This document shows positions 30,987 to 40,449 of a stretch of 62,617 bases of DNA, in pieces (position 1 is the stretch's first letter; every line of letters begins with the position of its first letter). This stretch comes from a virus. The notes beneath the pieces are model-generated. The model did no database searches. It was not told where the DNA came from and was given only the letters and a program-made list of their open reading frames with translations. A program made the position numbers and the translations under genes. Where the stretch lies: the IMG/VR virus record IMGVR_UViG_3300034106_002415, positions 1 to 62,617 of that record; one strand, given 5' to 3'.

Positions 30987-31018
30987 CAAGGTCTGCTCCC
31001 ACAAACCGGACGCTGCGC

Positions 31019-31618
31019 ATGCCCATTGCCAAGATCGAACCCACGGATAAGCATCCCATCCCGTACTCGCTGGATGCTGATGAACCCGAGGATTATCTGA
31101 CGCAGGTGCTGATCGCAGGGAATACCGCCGATGTACTTGAGCAGCTTGGTGCCCCCCTCGAAGTCGACGACAGCACGTTCCATAAAGAGAAGGCGCTGAT
31201 TGATGCGGCGTTGAAGGGGAAGAACCCAGACGCCTTGCGGCAGTATCCGGCAGCGGTAGCTGCATCTGCCTTCGTTAAGCGGTATGGAAGCAGCATCGCG
31301 CATGAAGTGTCCGAGGTGCGCACGGCTTTGACCAACAAGCTGCTTGAAATTGCCGACTGCGGAGACACCAAGCACGAACTGCGTGCGATTGAGCTGCTGG
31401 GTAAGCACGTCGATATCGGCCTGTTCACCGAGCGCAGCGAGATCAACATCAACTACAAGGACCCCGAGAGCCTGGAGAAGGCAATCAAGGAGCGGGTCAA
31501 GCGGTTGCTGAACGCAGACATTATAGACGTGACGCCTGTCGGGATGGACCTCGACGAGGAGCTAGGCGTCTTCGAAGGTCCCGACGAAGAGCCGGAGGGT
31601 GACGAGCCCGATGCTTGA
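31019..31618 (+). CDS. Terminase small subunit (putative)
   Basis: 199 residues directly before the large terminase, which it overlaps. The pattern LLEIADCGDTKHELRAIELLGKHV, followed by an acidic C-terminal tail, is what I recall for small terminases of marine podoviruses. The assignment rests mainly on position. There is no strong ribosome site. Confidence 0.65.
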   Translation: MPIAKIEPTDKHPIPYSLDADEPEDYLTQVLIAGNTADVLEQLGAPLEVDDSTFHKEKALIDAALKGKNPDALRQYPAAVAASAFVKRYGSSIAHEVSEVRTALTNKLLEIADCGDTKHELRAIELLGKHVDIGLFTERSEININYKDPESLEKAIKERVKRLLNADIIDVTPVGMDLDEELGVFEGPDEEPEGDEPDA

Positions 31619-33134
31619 CGACATCTCCCTCGTAGACATCCCCAAGATACTCCACAAGCTGCCGCCGCGCGAGCAAGAGCTCTTGCTGGCTGAGCTGGAC
31701 AAGTTGGCCGAGATGAAGCAGCGCAAGCTGTCTCAGACCAAGTTCCTTGCCTTCGTGAAGGAGGTATGGCCCGCGTTCATTGCTGGGAGGCACCATGCGA
31801 AAATGGCGGATGCGTTTGAGCGGGTGGCTCGGGGCGAGTGCAAGAGGCTTATTATTAATATGCCTCCTCGCCACACTAAGTCTGAGTTTGCCTCTTATCT
31901 ATTGCCTGCTTGGTTTCTGGGGAAGTACCCGCACAAGAAGATCATCCAGTGCTCCCACACAGCTGAGCTCGCCGTTGGTTTCGGTCGTAAAGTCCGTAAC
32001 TTGGTTGATACGGATGCCTACAAAGCAATTTTCCCTGATCTTGCGCTGGCATCCGACTCCAAGGCAGCAGGACGGTGGAATACCAACAAGCAGGGCGACT
32101 ATTTCGCTATCGGTATTGGTGGTGCCGTTACCGGTAAAGGGGCCGACGTCCTCATCATCGACGATCCACACAGCGAGCAAGAAGCTGCGCTGGCCGAAGT
32201 GAACCCAGATATATACGACAAGACCTACGAGTGGTATACTTCGGGCCCCCGTCAGCGTCTGCAACCAGGTGGGTCCATCGTCATCGTCATGACACGGTGG
32301 TCGAAGCGAGACCTGACGGGCCAGATTATCAAAGATGCGGCGGCCAACGAGAGCATTGGCGAGTGGGAAGTCATTGAATTTCCAGCAATTTTGCCCAGCA
32401 ACAACCCGCTGTGGCCCGAGTTCTGGGAGTTGGATGAACTTCTGAAGGTTAAGCGCGACGTCCCTAACAGCAAGTGGATGGCGCAGTACCAGCAGAACCC
32501 CGTGTCTGAGTCTGCTGCTATTATTAAACGTGAGTGGTGGAAGACGTGGGAGCGCGAGAACCCACCCCAGTGCGACTTCCTGCTACAAAGTTGGGACACG
32601 GCCTTCGAGAAGACGCAGCGAGCGGATTACTCGGCGCAGACCACATGGGGTGTGTTCTACCACCCAGACGACAACGGTATAGATCAGGCCAACATCATCC
32701 TGCTGAACGCGGCGCGTGACCGCGTGGAGTTCCCTGCTTTGAAGCAGTGGGCCATCGACGAGTATAAAGAGTGGGACCCAGATAGCGTCATCATCGAGAA
32801 AAAGGCGTCAGGGGCACCGCTCATCTACGAGATGCGGTCCATGGGCATACCCGTGCAGGAGTTCACCCCGACAAGGGGTAACGACAAGATCAGCCGTCTG
32901 AACGCTGTGGCGGACATATTTGCCTCTGGACGGGTGTGGGCCCCAGCAACGCGCTGGGCTGAAGAAGTCATTGACGAGGTGGCTGAGTTCCCTGCGGGTA
33001 GCCACGATGACTTTGTCGACACCGTCTCCATGGCGATGCACAGGTTCCGGCGCGGGGGCTACGTGACTACTGCGCTAGACGCAGACGACGAACCGCTGTA
33101 TTTTAAAAGCTCACGCAGGCAGGGTTATTACTAA
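31611..33134 (+). CDS. terL: Terminase large subunit
   Basis: About 507 residues from ATG 31611 (a GTG at 31599 with GGAGG just before it is an alternative). The ATPase has Walker A MPPRHTKS (about 84-91) and Walker B VLIIDDP. The nuclease domain has SWDTAF, VIIEKKASG and SHDDFVD with the expected acidic residues. It packages the genome by the T4-type motor mechanism. Its stop overlaps the portal start (TAATG). Confidence 0.9.
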   Translation: MLDDISLVDIPKILHKLPPREQELLLAELDKLAEMKQRKLSQTKFLAFVKEVWPAFIAGRHHAKMADAFERVARGECKRLIINMPPRHTKSEFASYLLPAWFLGKYPHKKIIQCSHTAELAVGFGRKVRNLVDTDAYKAIFPDLALASDSKAAGRWNTNKQGDYFAIGIGGAVTGKGADVLIIDDPHSEQEAALAEVNPDIYDKTYEWYTSGPRQRLQPGGSIVIVMTRWSKRDLTGQIIKDAAANESIGEWEVIEFPAILPSNNPLWPEFWELDELLKVKRDVPNSKWMAQYQQNPVSESAAIIKREWWKTWERENPPQCDFLLQSWDTAFEKTQRADYSAQTTWGVFYHPDDNGIDQANIILLNAARDRVEFPALKQWAIDEYKEWDPDSVIIEKKASGAPLIYEMRSMGIPVQEFTPTRGNDKISRLNAVADIFASGRVWAPATRWAEEVIDEVAEFPAGSHDDFVDTVSMAMHRFRRGGYVTTALDADDEPLYFKSSRRQGYY

Positions 33135-35584
33135 TGGCAATTGACAAGGCTCTTAACGCCGCCCCCACTGGCTTGACTGCTATGCAGCCGTCGCTGGACA
33201 TCGACGAGCTCTACGCTGAGCCGAACGAGCCTGAGATCGAGATCGAGATCGAGCTCGACTTGGACGACGAGGGGGAAGAGGACGAAACGCCTCCGGGGTT
33301 TGACGACAACCTTGCCGAAGACATGGACGACGGGCAGCTGACCGAGCTGGCGGGTGACCTGCTGGGTGAGTTTGATGAGGACATCAGCAGCCGCAAGGAC
33401 TGGATACAGACCTACGTCGACGGCCTTGAGCTGTTGGGTATGAAGGTCGAGGACCGCACCGAGCCGTGGCCCGGTGCCTGCGGTGTGTACCACCCGCTCC
33501 TGTCTGAAGCTCTGGTCAAGTTCCAAGCTGAGACCATGATGGAGACGTTCCCAGCACAGGGGCCGGTGCGGACGCAGATCATCGGTGAAGAGACGCCAGA
33601 GACGCGTGACGCCGCCCAGCGTGTGCAGGCGGATATGAACTACGAGCTCACCGACGTCATGACGGAGTATCGGCCCGAGCATGAGCGGATGCTGTGGGGT
33701 CTGGGCCTGTCAGGTAACGCCTTCAAGAAGGTCTACTACGACCCGAGCTTTGGCCGTCAGACGGCTATGTATATCCCCGCCGAAGATGTGGTGGTGCCTT
33801 ACGGTGCGTCCAACCTTGAGACGGCAGAGCGCGTCACCCATGTGATGCGTAAAACGCCTAATGAACTCAAGAAGTTGCAGTCAAAGGGCTTCTACCGCGA
33901 AGTCGAGATGGCTGACCCCGTCGACAGCTTCGATGAGGTTGAGAAAGCCATCGCGGAGAAAATGGGCTTTCGAGCCAGCTCTGACGACCGCTACAAGCTG
34001 CTGGAAATGCACGTCGACCTCGTGCTTCCGGACGACGAGTTTGCCAAGGACGAGTCCAAGGCCGGCATCGCCGTGCCTTACGTAATTACCATCGAGAAGT
34101 CGTCGCAGACCATCCTCGCTATCCGTCGTAACTGGAACCCAGACGACGAGATGAAGCAGAAGCGCAACCACTTCGTGCACTACGCGTACGTTCCGGGGTT
34201 TGGCTTCTATGCCTTCGGTCTCATCCACCTCGTGGGTGCCTTCGCCAAGTCGGGCACCAGTCTTATCCGTCAGCTGGTCGATGCGGGTACGCTGAGCAAT
34301 CTGCCCGGTGGCTTCAAGACCAAGGGTCTGCGGGTCAAGGGTGATGACACCCCCATCGCTCCGGCTGAGTGGCGTGACGTCGATGTGGCGTCAGGTACGA
34401 TGCGCGACAACATCATGCCGCTGCCGTATAAGGAGCCCAGCCAAGTCCTCTACAGCCTTCTGGGTACCATCGTAGAGGAAGGCCGTCGCTTCGCTGGCGC
34501 TGCTGATATGAAGATCAGCGACATGTCGGGTCAGGCTCCGGTCGGCACGACGCTGGCTATCCTTGAGCGCACCTTGAAGACCATGTCGGCGGTGCAGGCG
34601 CGCATCCACTACGCGATGAAGCAGGAGTTCAAGCTCCTTAAGAACATCATCCGCGACTACACCTCGGACGACTACGGCTATAAGCCAGAGGTTGGCCCCA
34701 AGCGCGCCAAGCAGAGCGACTACGACAAGGTGTATGTCATCCCTGTGTCGGACCCCAACGCCGCCACCATGGCGCAGAAAATCGTCCAGTATCAGGCGGT
34801 TATCCAGTTGGCGCAGTCGGCTCCGGGCATCTACGACATGCCTTACCTGCACCGGCAGATGCTTGAAGTGCTGGGTATCAAGAATGCCCAGAAGCTCGTC
34901 CCGCTGCAAGACAGCGACGAGATGAAGCCCCGCGACCCGGTCAGCGAGAACATGGACGTCCTGAACATGAAGCCGGTCAAGGCGTTCATGTACCAAGACC
35001 ACGAAGCGCACCTTGCCGTCCACATGGCGGCTGTTCAAGACCCGAAAATCCAGCAGATGGTGGGGCAGAGCCCCAACGCACAGACCATCATGGCGACTAT
35101 GACGGCTCACATGCAGGAGCATCTGGCGTTCGAGTATCGCCGTCAGGTGGAAGAGCAGGCGGGCGTCCCGCTGCCGCCGCCCAATGCTGAGATGGACGAG
35201 AAGACCGAGCTGGAGGTGTCTCGCCTTGCCGCTGCCGCTGCCCAGCAGTTGCTCAGGAAGAACCAAGGCGAAGCTGCCCAGCAGCAGGCTCAGCAGGCGG
35301 CACAGGACCCAGTTATGCAGCTTCAGCAGGCCGAGCTGCAACTCAAGGCCGAAGAGCTTAGGCAGAAGGCGCAAAAGCTTCAGGTCGACGCCGCAGATAA
35401 GGCGGACAGGCTGGACATCGAGCGCGAGCGCATCGCCGCTCAGAAGGAGATCGCCGGTCTCAACGCTGGGGTCAAGGTTGCCACCGACAAGGCACGTCTG
35501 GCGTCAGACGAGCAGCTCGAAGGGCTGCGTGTGGGCGTCCAAGTTGCTCGTGAGAGCATGACGAGTGAGCAAAAGCCGGCTTAA
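33134..35584 (+). CDS. Portal protein (P22-like)
   Basis: 816 residues. The N-terminal acidic stretch (IEIEIELDLDDEGEED) is followed by the conserved core (RTEPWPGACGVYHPLL, then PEHERMLWGLGLSGNAFKK). The C-terminal 130 residues are a Gln/Ala-rich coiled coil resembling the barrel of the P22 portal. It forms the dodecameric ring at the vertex and binds the terminase. Confidence 0.8.
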   Translation: MAIDKALNAAPTGLTAMQPSLDIDELYAEPNEPEIEIEIELDLDDEGEEDETPPGFDDNLAEDMDDGQLTELAGDLLGEFDEDISSRKDWIQTYVDGLELLGMKVEDRTEPWPGACGVYHPLLSEALVKFQAETMMETFPAQGPVRTQIIGEETPETRDAAQRVQADMNYELTDVMTEYRPEHERMLWGLGLSGNAFKKVYYDPSFGRQTAMYIPAEDVVVPYGASNLETAERVTHVMRKTPNELKKLQSKGFYREVEMADPVDSFDEVEKAIAEKMGFRASSDDRYKLLEMHVDLVLPDDEFAKDESKAGIAVPYVITIEKSSQTILAIRRNWNPDDEMKQKRNHFVHYAYVPGFGFYAFGLIHLVGAFAKSGTSLIRQLVDAGTLSNLPGGFKTKGLRVKGDDTPIAPAEWRDVDVASGTMRDNIMPLPYKEPSQVLYSLLGTIVEEGRRFAGAADMKISDMSGQAPVGTTLAILERTLKTMSAVQARIHYAMKQEFKLLKNIIRDYTSDDYGYKPEVGPKRAKQSDYDKVYVIPVSDPNAATMAQKIVQYQAVIQLAQSAPGIYDMPYLHRQMLEVLGIKNAQKLVPLQDSDEMKPRDPVSENMDVLNMKPVKAFMYQDHEAHLAVHMAAVQDPKIQQMVGQSPNAQTIMATMTAHMQEHLAFEYRRQVEEQAGVPLPPPNAEMDEKTELEVSRLAAAAAQQLLRKNQGEAAQQQAQQAAQDPVMQLQQAELQLKAEELRQKAQKLQVDAADKADRLDIERERIAAQKEIAGLNAGVKVATDKARLASDEQLEGLRVGVQVARESMTSEQKPA

Positions 35585-35607
35585 ACCCCGGCGCAGGGAG
35601 AGACTAA

Positions 35608-35802
35608 ATGAGCAACGACATCTTCCGCCATCTGGCGAACAAGAACAACGAGGAGATCAAAATCCTCTCTGACGATTTGGCGCGTGGGCACGCCAAAGAC
35701 CACGGGGAATACAAGTACGCCGCTGGCGTAATCCGTGGGTTGATGATGGCTAACAGCTTCATCGCTGAAACTGCCCACAAAATGGAGACTGACGATGACT
35801 GA
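35608..35802 (+). CDS. Unknown small head-module protein
   Basis: 64 residues, helical, with DDLARGHAKDHGEYKYAAGV. It overlaps the next gene by 8 bases. A similar small gene stands after the portal in many related phages. The function is unknown. Confidence 0.55.
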   Translation: MSNDIFRHLANKNNEEIKILSDDLARGHAKDHGEYKYAAGVIRGLMMANSFIAETAHKMETDDD

Positions 35803-36223
35803 TACAGAGGACAAAACTCTGTTCGACGAGCTACCTACCCTCCGTAAAATGACCAATGTCGAGGCGGCTAACCAGCCGGTTGAAGACAAACCCAAGCAAC
35901 TGCCGGAACCATCGGGTTATCGCCTTCTGTGCGCGGTGCCTGACGTCGAGGAGAAGTATGCCAGTGGTCTGTACAAGGCGGATATCACCCGACACCACGA
36001 AGAGCTGACCACCCCAGTGCTGTTTGTGCTGAAAATCGGCCCCGACGCCTTCAAGGACCCCAAGCGGTTCCCGAACGGTCCGTGGTGCAAGGAAGGTGAT
36101 TTCATCCTGACCCGCCCGATGGCCGGTAGCCGTGTGAAAATCCACGGTCGGGAGTTCCGTCTTATCAACGACGACAGCGTTGAGGCTGTTGTGGACGATC
36201 CGCGAGGCATTTCGCGCGCCTAA
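35795..36223 (+). CDS. GroES-like co-chaperonin
   Basis: 142 residues. The middle and C-terminus show the GroES beta pattern: GYRLLCAVPDVEEKY, then GPWCKEGDFILTRPM, then GSRVKIHGREFRLINDDSVE. A mobile loop is not clearly conserved. Its position between portal and scaffold genes suggests a helper for capsid folding, like T4 gp31. The assignment is by pattern. Confidence 0.6.
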   Translation: MTDTEDKTLFDELPTLRKMTNVEAANQPVEDKPKQLPEPSGYRLLCAVPDVEEKYASGLYKADITRHHEELTTPVLFVLKIGPDAFKDPKRFPNGPWCKEGDFILTRPMAGSRVKIHGREFRLINDDSVEAVVDDPRGISRA

Positions 36224-36256
36224 CGGGAGCGTTTTCCCGTACAAAGGAGAGAAGTG

Positions 36257-37183
36257 ATGGCTACCAAGCCTATTGACGACGACATCCAGTGGGAAGTCGA
36301 AGCTGAAGACGACGAAAAGCCTCAAGTCGAAGTGGTCGACGATACTCCGGAGGCTGACAGGGGCCGTGAGCCCATGCCGAAGGAGATTGTCGAGGAGCTG
36401 GAGAGCGACGAGCTCGAAGAATACTCCGATAAGGTCAAAACCCGCCTCAAACAGATGAAAAAGGTCTGGCACGACGAGCGCCGAGAGAAGGAACGCGTCC
36501 AGCGTGAGCAGCAGGAGGCTCTGAACGCCGCCCATCGACTGCTGGAAGAAAACCGCCGCCTGAAAAAGACGCTGTCTGAAGGCGAGCAGTCACTTGTTGG
36601 CAGCTATAAGCAGACCGCCGAGTATGAAATCGACGCCGCCCGCAGGGCATATCGCGATGCGTACGAGTCTGGTGACGCTGACAAGGTCGTTGATGCCCAA
36701 GAAAAGCTCTCGCGGGCTACTTTGCGGCTTCAGCAGGTTGAGCAGTATCGACCTACTTTACAGCAGGAAGAAACTGAGGTAGACATTGTACCGCAGCAGG
36801 TGCAACAGCCCCGGCTCGACCAGAAAACGGTTACGTGGCAAGAGCGTAATACGTGGTACGGGACCGATCCGGAGATGACTGCGTCGGCTCTCGGGCTTCA
36901 CCAGAAGCTCGTTAATGAACGTGGCCCGCAGTATGTGGGTTCCGACGAATATTGGACAGCCGTCGACACAACGATGCGCCGTCGATTCCCCGATTACTTC
37001 GGGGAAGAAGAGGCTCCGAAAACCTCTTCGCGCGAAAACAAGAGCGCGAATGTCGTAGCTCCTGCTTCACGCAGCCGGTCCCCCAAAAAGATTGTGCTGA
37101 AACAGTCCCAGCTGGCCATCGCCAAGAGGTTGGGTCTTACTCCCGAGCAATATGCTCGTGAACTCATGAAGACGGAGAACTAA
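36257..37183 (+). CDS. Scaffold-like protein
   Basis: 308 residues from ATG 36257 (AAAGGAG in front). It has an acidic N-terminus and a long charged helix of coiled-coil type from about 60 to 165. The C-terminus is basic (SRSPKKIVLKQSQLA). It is placed before the capsid genes as scaffolds usually are. Confidence 0.65.
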   Translation: MATKPIDDDIQWEVEAEDDEKPQVEVVDDTPEADRGREPMPKEIVEELESDELEEYSDKVKTRLKQMKKVWHDERREKERVQREQQEALNAAHRLLEENRRLKKTLSEGEQSLVGSYKQTAEYEIDAARRAYRDAYESGDADKVVDAQEKLSRATLRLQQVEQYRPTLQQEETEVDIVPQQVQQPRLDQKTVTWQERNTWYGTDPEMTASALGLHQKLVNERGPQYVGSDEYWTAVDTTMRRRFPDYFGEEEAPKTSSRENKSANVVAPASRSRSPKKIVLKQSQLAIAKRLGLTPEQYARELMKTEN

Positions 37184-37184
37184 T

Positions 37185-37673
37185 ATGGCTACTCGTGATA
37201 CTCATTCCATCGACGACGTCATGGAAACTCTCGGTGAAGCGCGTGCGCCTCGCCAGACGCGTGAAGATACAAAGCGTGTCGAAGTTTGGGCCCCAGCGTC
37301 AACGCTGCCCGAGCCAGACAAGCAGCCGGGTTACGCCTATCGCTGGATTCGTGTTTCCACGAACGGTGAGAAGGACCCCCGGAACATTTCGGCCAAGCTG
37401 CGCGAAGGTTGGGAACCTGTTAGCATTAGCGAGCAGCCCAAGTTTAGCCTGATGGTCGATCCGGACAGCCGCTTCAAAGACAACGTCGAAGTCGCAGGGT
37501 TGCTGCTTTGCAAAGCTCCGATGGAACTGATGCGCCAGCGTAAGTCTTACTTCACTGGTAAAAATCAGTCTCAGATGGAGTCCGTGGACAACAACTTTAT
37601 GCGCGAGAGCGATGCTCGTATGCCTCTCTTCCGTGAGAAGAAGTCATCGACATCATTTGGCAAAGGCAGATAA
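37185..37673 (+). CDS. Unknown virion-assembly protein
   Basis: 162 residues. The pattern YRWIRVS, then KLREGWEPVSI and MLM-like LMRQRKSYFTG, is conserved in related phages next to the scaffold gene. Its exact role is unknown. Confidence 0.55.
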   Translation: MATRDTHSIDDVMETLGEARAPRQTREDTKRVEVWAPASTLPEPDKQPGYAYRWIRVSTNGEKDPRNISAKLREGWEPVSISEQPKFSLMVDPDSRFKDNVEVAGLLLCKAPMELMRQRKSYFTGKNQSQMESVDNNFMRESDARMPLFREKKSSTSFGKGR

Positions 37674-37685
37674 CAGGAGCTAATT

Positions 37686-38285
37686 ATGGCTTATCCCGCT
37701 GTTGAAGCCCCCTACGGGCTTCTCCCGATTAACCTTATCGGCGGTCAGGTGTTTGCCGGTTCCACCCGTCAGATTCCGATTGCTGTCAACTCGGCCACGG
37801 CCATCTTCTATGGTGACGTTGTCAAGCTGAACAGCGACGGTACTCTGGACAAGGACACCGGTACGAGCGCCGCTACCCCGGTAGGTGTGTTCCTTGGTTG
37901 CACCTACGTCGATCCGACGTTTGGTCTGACCTTCCGTCAGTACTACCCCGGTACCACGAACATCAACGGCATCACGGCCTATGTGCTGGACGATCCCGAT
38001 GCGCTGTTCAAGGTCGCCGTGGTTTCGAGCGGCACCACCATGAGCTTTATGAACCGTACTTCGGTCGGTAATAACGCTGTTCTGGTGCAGAACTCGGGCC
38101 TGACGGCCACTGGTAACAGCCGCGTGGCTGTTAGCTCGACCACCGCAACCACTTCAACGTGGCCGGTGCGCGTTATCGACGTCATCCCCGACACCGCTAG
38201 GGCGGGTAACCCCGGTTCGTATACCGAGGTTATCGTCAAGTGGAATCAGGGTATGCACCAGTACCTCAACCCAACCGGCGTGTAA
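37686..38285 (+). CDS. Head decoration or capsid-accessory protein
   Basis: 199 residues, beta-rich (PYGLLPINLIGGQVFAGSTR at the start, then VLVQNSGLTATGNSRVAV). It lies just before the major capsid gene. A decoration or stabilising role is inferred from its position and composition. Confidence 0.55.
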   Translation: MAYPAVEAPYGLLPINLIGGQVFAGSTRQIPIAVNSATAIFYGDVVKLNSDGTLDKDTGTSAATPVGVFLGCTYVDPTFGLTFRQYYPGTTNINGITAYVLDDPDALFKVAVVSSGTTMSFMNRTSVGNNAVLVQNSGLTATGNSRVAVSSTTATTSTWPVRVIDVIPDTARAGNPGSYTEVIVKWNQGMHQYLNPTGV

Positions 38286-38297
38286 GGAGACTGAACA

Positions 38298-39209
38298 ATG
38301 GCAATTTCGCGCGCACAGCTTCTTAAGGAGCTTCTGCCGGGTCTGAACGCCCTGTTCGGCCTCGAATACGCACGCTACGGCGAAGAGCATAAGCAAATCT
38401 TCGAAACGGAAAGCTCTGAGCGTTCGTTCGAAGAAGAAACCAAGCTCTCGGGCTTCTCGGCTGCGCCGGTGAAGAACGAAGGTTCGGCCATCGCTTATGA
38501 CAACGCGCAGGAAGCTTGGACGGCTCGCTACAACCACGAGACGATTGCTCTCGGGTTTTCCATCACGGAAGAAGCCATCGAAGACAACCTGTACGACTCG
38601 CTGTCGGCCCGCTACACCAAGGCACTTGCTCGTGCCATGGCGTACACCAAGCAGACCAAGGCTGCGGCTGTCCTGAACAACGGTTTCGACGCCGATTATC
38701 CCGGTGGCGATGGCGTGGCTCTGTTCTCGGCTTCGCACCCGCTGGTTGGTGGTGGCACCAACTCGAACATCCCCAGCACTCCGGCTGACCTCAACGAAAC
38801 CTCGCTTGAGGCTGCGGTCATTCAGATTGCTGCGTGGACCGACGAGCGTGGCCTGCTGATCGCGGCTAAGCCGAAGAAGCTGGTTGTCCCGCCGAGCCTG
38901 ATGTTCGTTGCGACCCGACTGCTGGAGACCGAACTCCGCGTGTCGACCGCCGACAACGACATCAACGCCATCAAGTCGAACGGCGCTATCCCTGAAGGGT
39001 ACACGGTCAACCACTTCCTGACCGACCCGGACGCATGGTTCCTGACGACCGATGTGCCGAACGGCCTGAAGCACTTTGTTCGTACGCCGATGGCGCAGAA
39101 CATGGATGGTGACTTCGACACCGGCAACGTTCGCTACAAGAGCCGCGAGCGTTACAGCTTTGGCTGGTCTGACCCGCTGGGCATGTACGGTAGCGAAGGC
39201 GCTGCCTAA
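38298..39209 (+). CDS. Major capsid protein (Mu gpT/HK97 fold)
   Basis: 303 residues. LLPGLNALFGLEYARYGEEH at the start, FEEETKLSGF, then SITEEAIEDNLYDSL and LFSASHPLVGG match the pattern of the gpT-like capsid family. It is followed by a terminator, as usual for an abundant protein. Confidence 0.85.
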   Translation: MAISRAQLLKELLPGLNALFGLEYARYGEEHKQIFETESSERSFEEETKLSGFSAAPVKNEGSAIAYDNAQEAWTARYNHETIALGFSITEEAIEDNLYDSLSARYTKALARAMAYTKQTKAAAVLNNGFDADYPGGDGVALFSASHPLVGGGTNSNIPSTPADLNETSLEAAVIQIAAWTDERGLLIAAKPKKLVVPPSLMFVATRLLETELRVSTADNDINAIKSNGAIPEGYTVNHFLTDPDAWFLTTDVPNGLKHFVRTPMAQNMDGDFDTGNVRYKSRERYSFGWSDPLGMYGSEGAA

Positions 39210-39212
39210 GCT

Positions 39213-39236
39213 AAGTCCTAGGGAAGTTTAGGACTT
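39213..39236 (+). terminator. Upstream hairpin after the capsid gene
   Basis: AAGTCCTA and TAGGACTT, 8-bp arms with an 8-base loop. There is no U-tract, so it may be part of a tandem terminator with the following hairpin. Confidence 0.5.
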
Positions 39237-39238
39237 CG

Positions 39239-39270
39239 AGACCCCCCGGCGAGAGTCGGGGGGTCTTTTT
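39239..39270 (+). terminator. Rho-independent terminator after the capsid gene
   Basis: A 10-bp stem (AGACCCCCCG and its complement CGGGGGGTCT) with an 8-base loop, then TTTT. Confidence 0.9.
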
Positions 39271-39304
39271 CTGTCCGCTATAAGGCCGGTGGTTCGTTAT
39301 CTAG

Positions 39305-39325
39305 ACCTGTAACGTTACCTGTAAC
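39305..39325. repeat. Short direct repeat and palindrome
   Basis: ACCTGTAAC twice at a 12-base distance; the overlap makes a perfect 10-bp palindrome GTAACGTTAC (39309-39318). It is located between the capsid terminator and the homing endonuclease gene. Confidence 0.6.
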
Positions 39326-39400
39326 TAAGTCTCCTTATCCGTGCTTCAAACCTAGCAGACCACACTTTGTTTTCGCAGGTACATGTTGTAAGAGGATGGT

Positions 39401-39937
39401 ATGACTAGGGCGGAGGCAAAAGCTGCGGGGCTACCCCGTTACCACGGGAGACCCTGTCAAATTCATGGCACGACCGAGCGGTACACCGCAAATTGCGAGT
39501 GTTGCGCGTGCGCGTGTGTGAGGACGGCAAAAGACCATCAGAAACATCTAGCTAAACGGCGCGCCGTTAAGGCTGCGTATCGAGTAGAGCACCGGGAGGA
39601 GGCCCGCGATAGGTCGGCTAAATGGAGCGCAGAAAACCCCGATAGGGCGCGTGAGCGCGTGGCTATATGGCATAGGGAGAACCGCGATAAGAGTTGCGCC
39701 AAGCGCGCTAAACGCCGTGCGGCCTTGGTCAACCGCACACCCGTATGGGCGGATTTAAAAATTATAGCTGAAATCTATGCCGAAGCACAGAGACTGACCG
39801 AGACCACGGGGGTCCCGCATCATGTAGACCATATTATCCCGTTGCATGGTAAGACTGTATCGGGGCTACACGTGGAGGGAAATTTGCAGATTCTCACCGC
39901 GCAAGAAAACTTGCGTAAGAGCAACCGTGTGGTATAA
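39401..39937 (+). CDS. HNH homing endonuclease
   Basis: 178 residues. Cys-rich N-terminus (CECCACACV), a basic helical middle and an HNH C-terminus: HHVDHIIPLHG, GLHVEGNLQIL, then NLRKSNR. It is a freestanding mobile endonuclease inserted after the capsid gene, preceded by AAGAGGATGGT. Confidence 0.85.
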   Translation: MTRAEAKAAGLPRYHGRPCQIHGTTERYTANCECCACACVRTAKDHQKHLAKRRAVKAAYRVEHREEARDRSAKWSAENPDRARERVAIWHRENRDKSCAKRAKRRAALVNRTPVWADLKIIAEIYAEAQRLTETTGVPHHVDHIIPLHGKTVSGLHVEGNLQILTAQENLRKSNRVV

Positions 39938-40026
39938 GTGCGGAACCGGAATTATACCCGTGCCGACTGGTCCGGCAGACGTTGCAGAGACGGTACGGGG
40001 GATGTGCTGCTACACGGAGATAAATA

Positions 40027-40425
40027 ATGGCGAATACCACGTTCAACGGTCCGGTACGTTCTGAGAACGGCTTCGAGACCATCTCGATCAACCAATCGAC
40101 CGGTACGGTTACCGTCACCTCCACCCTTGGCCCTGCCATGTCGGTTACTTCTCTGGCGGCAACTGGCGCTGTCACGGCAGCTTCGGTAGCGGCAACTGGC
40201 AACGTCACGGCTGACAGCAACGTCGCGCTTGTCGCTGGCGGCGCTTCTGCGTTCATCGCAACCAACACGGCTGCTGGTATGGGTATGTACGTCGGTTCAG
40301 GCGCTCCGACCGTGGCTGCTGCCAAGGGTTCGATCTATCTGCGTAGCGATGGTAGCTCGACGTCGACCCGTCTGTACGTTTCGGATGGTGGCACCACTTG
40401 GATCGCCGTAACCACCGCATCGTAA
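40027..40425 (+). CDS. Small structural protein
   Basis: 132 residues rich in Ala, Thr, Val and Ser, with the start MANTTFNGPVRSENGF that I recall from marine phages. The ending GTTWIAVTTAS is also typical. It is probably a head fibre or decoration protein. The ribosome site is CGGAGATAA. Confidence 0.6.
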   Translation: MANTTFNGPVRSENGFETISINQSTGTVTVTSTLGPAMSVTSLAATGAVTAASVAATGNVTADSNVALVAGGASAFIATNTAAGMGMYVGSGAPTVAAAKGSIYLRSDGSSTSTRLYVSDGGTTWIAVTTAS

Positions 40426-40449
40426 TAGCTCAATAGGAGGGCCACCCCT

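Larger units (their letters stand above)
30341..31018. other. Divergent intergenic region without genes
   Basis: There is no convincing gene. It contains the 9-bp tandem repeat at 30471-30533, a 5-bp-stem hairpin (CCCCCGTAGGGGG at 30742-30754) followed by an AT run, and candidate late promoter sequences. It separates the leftward early arm from the rightward packaging genes, so it is a likely control region. Confidence 0.6.
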
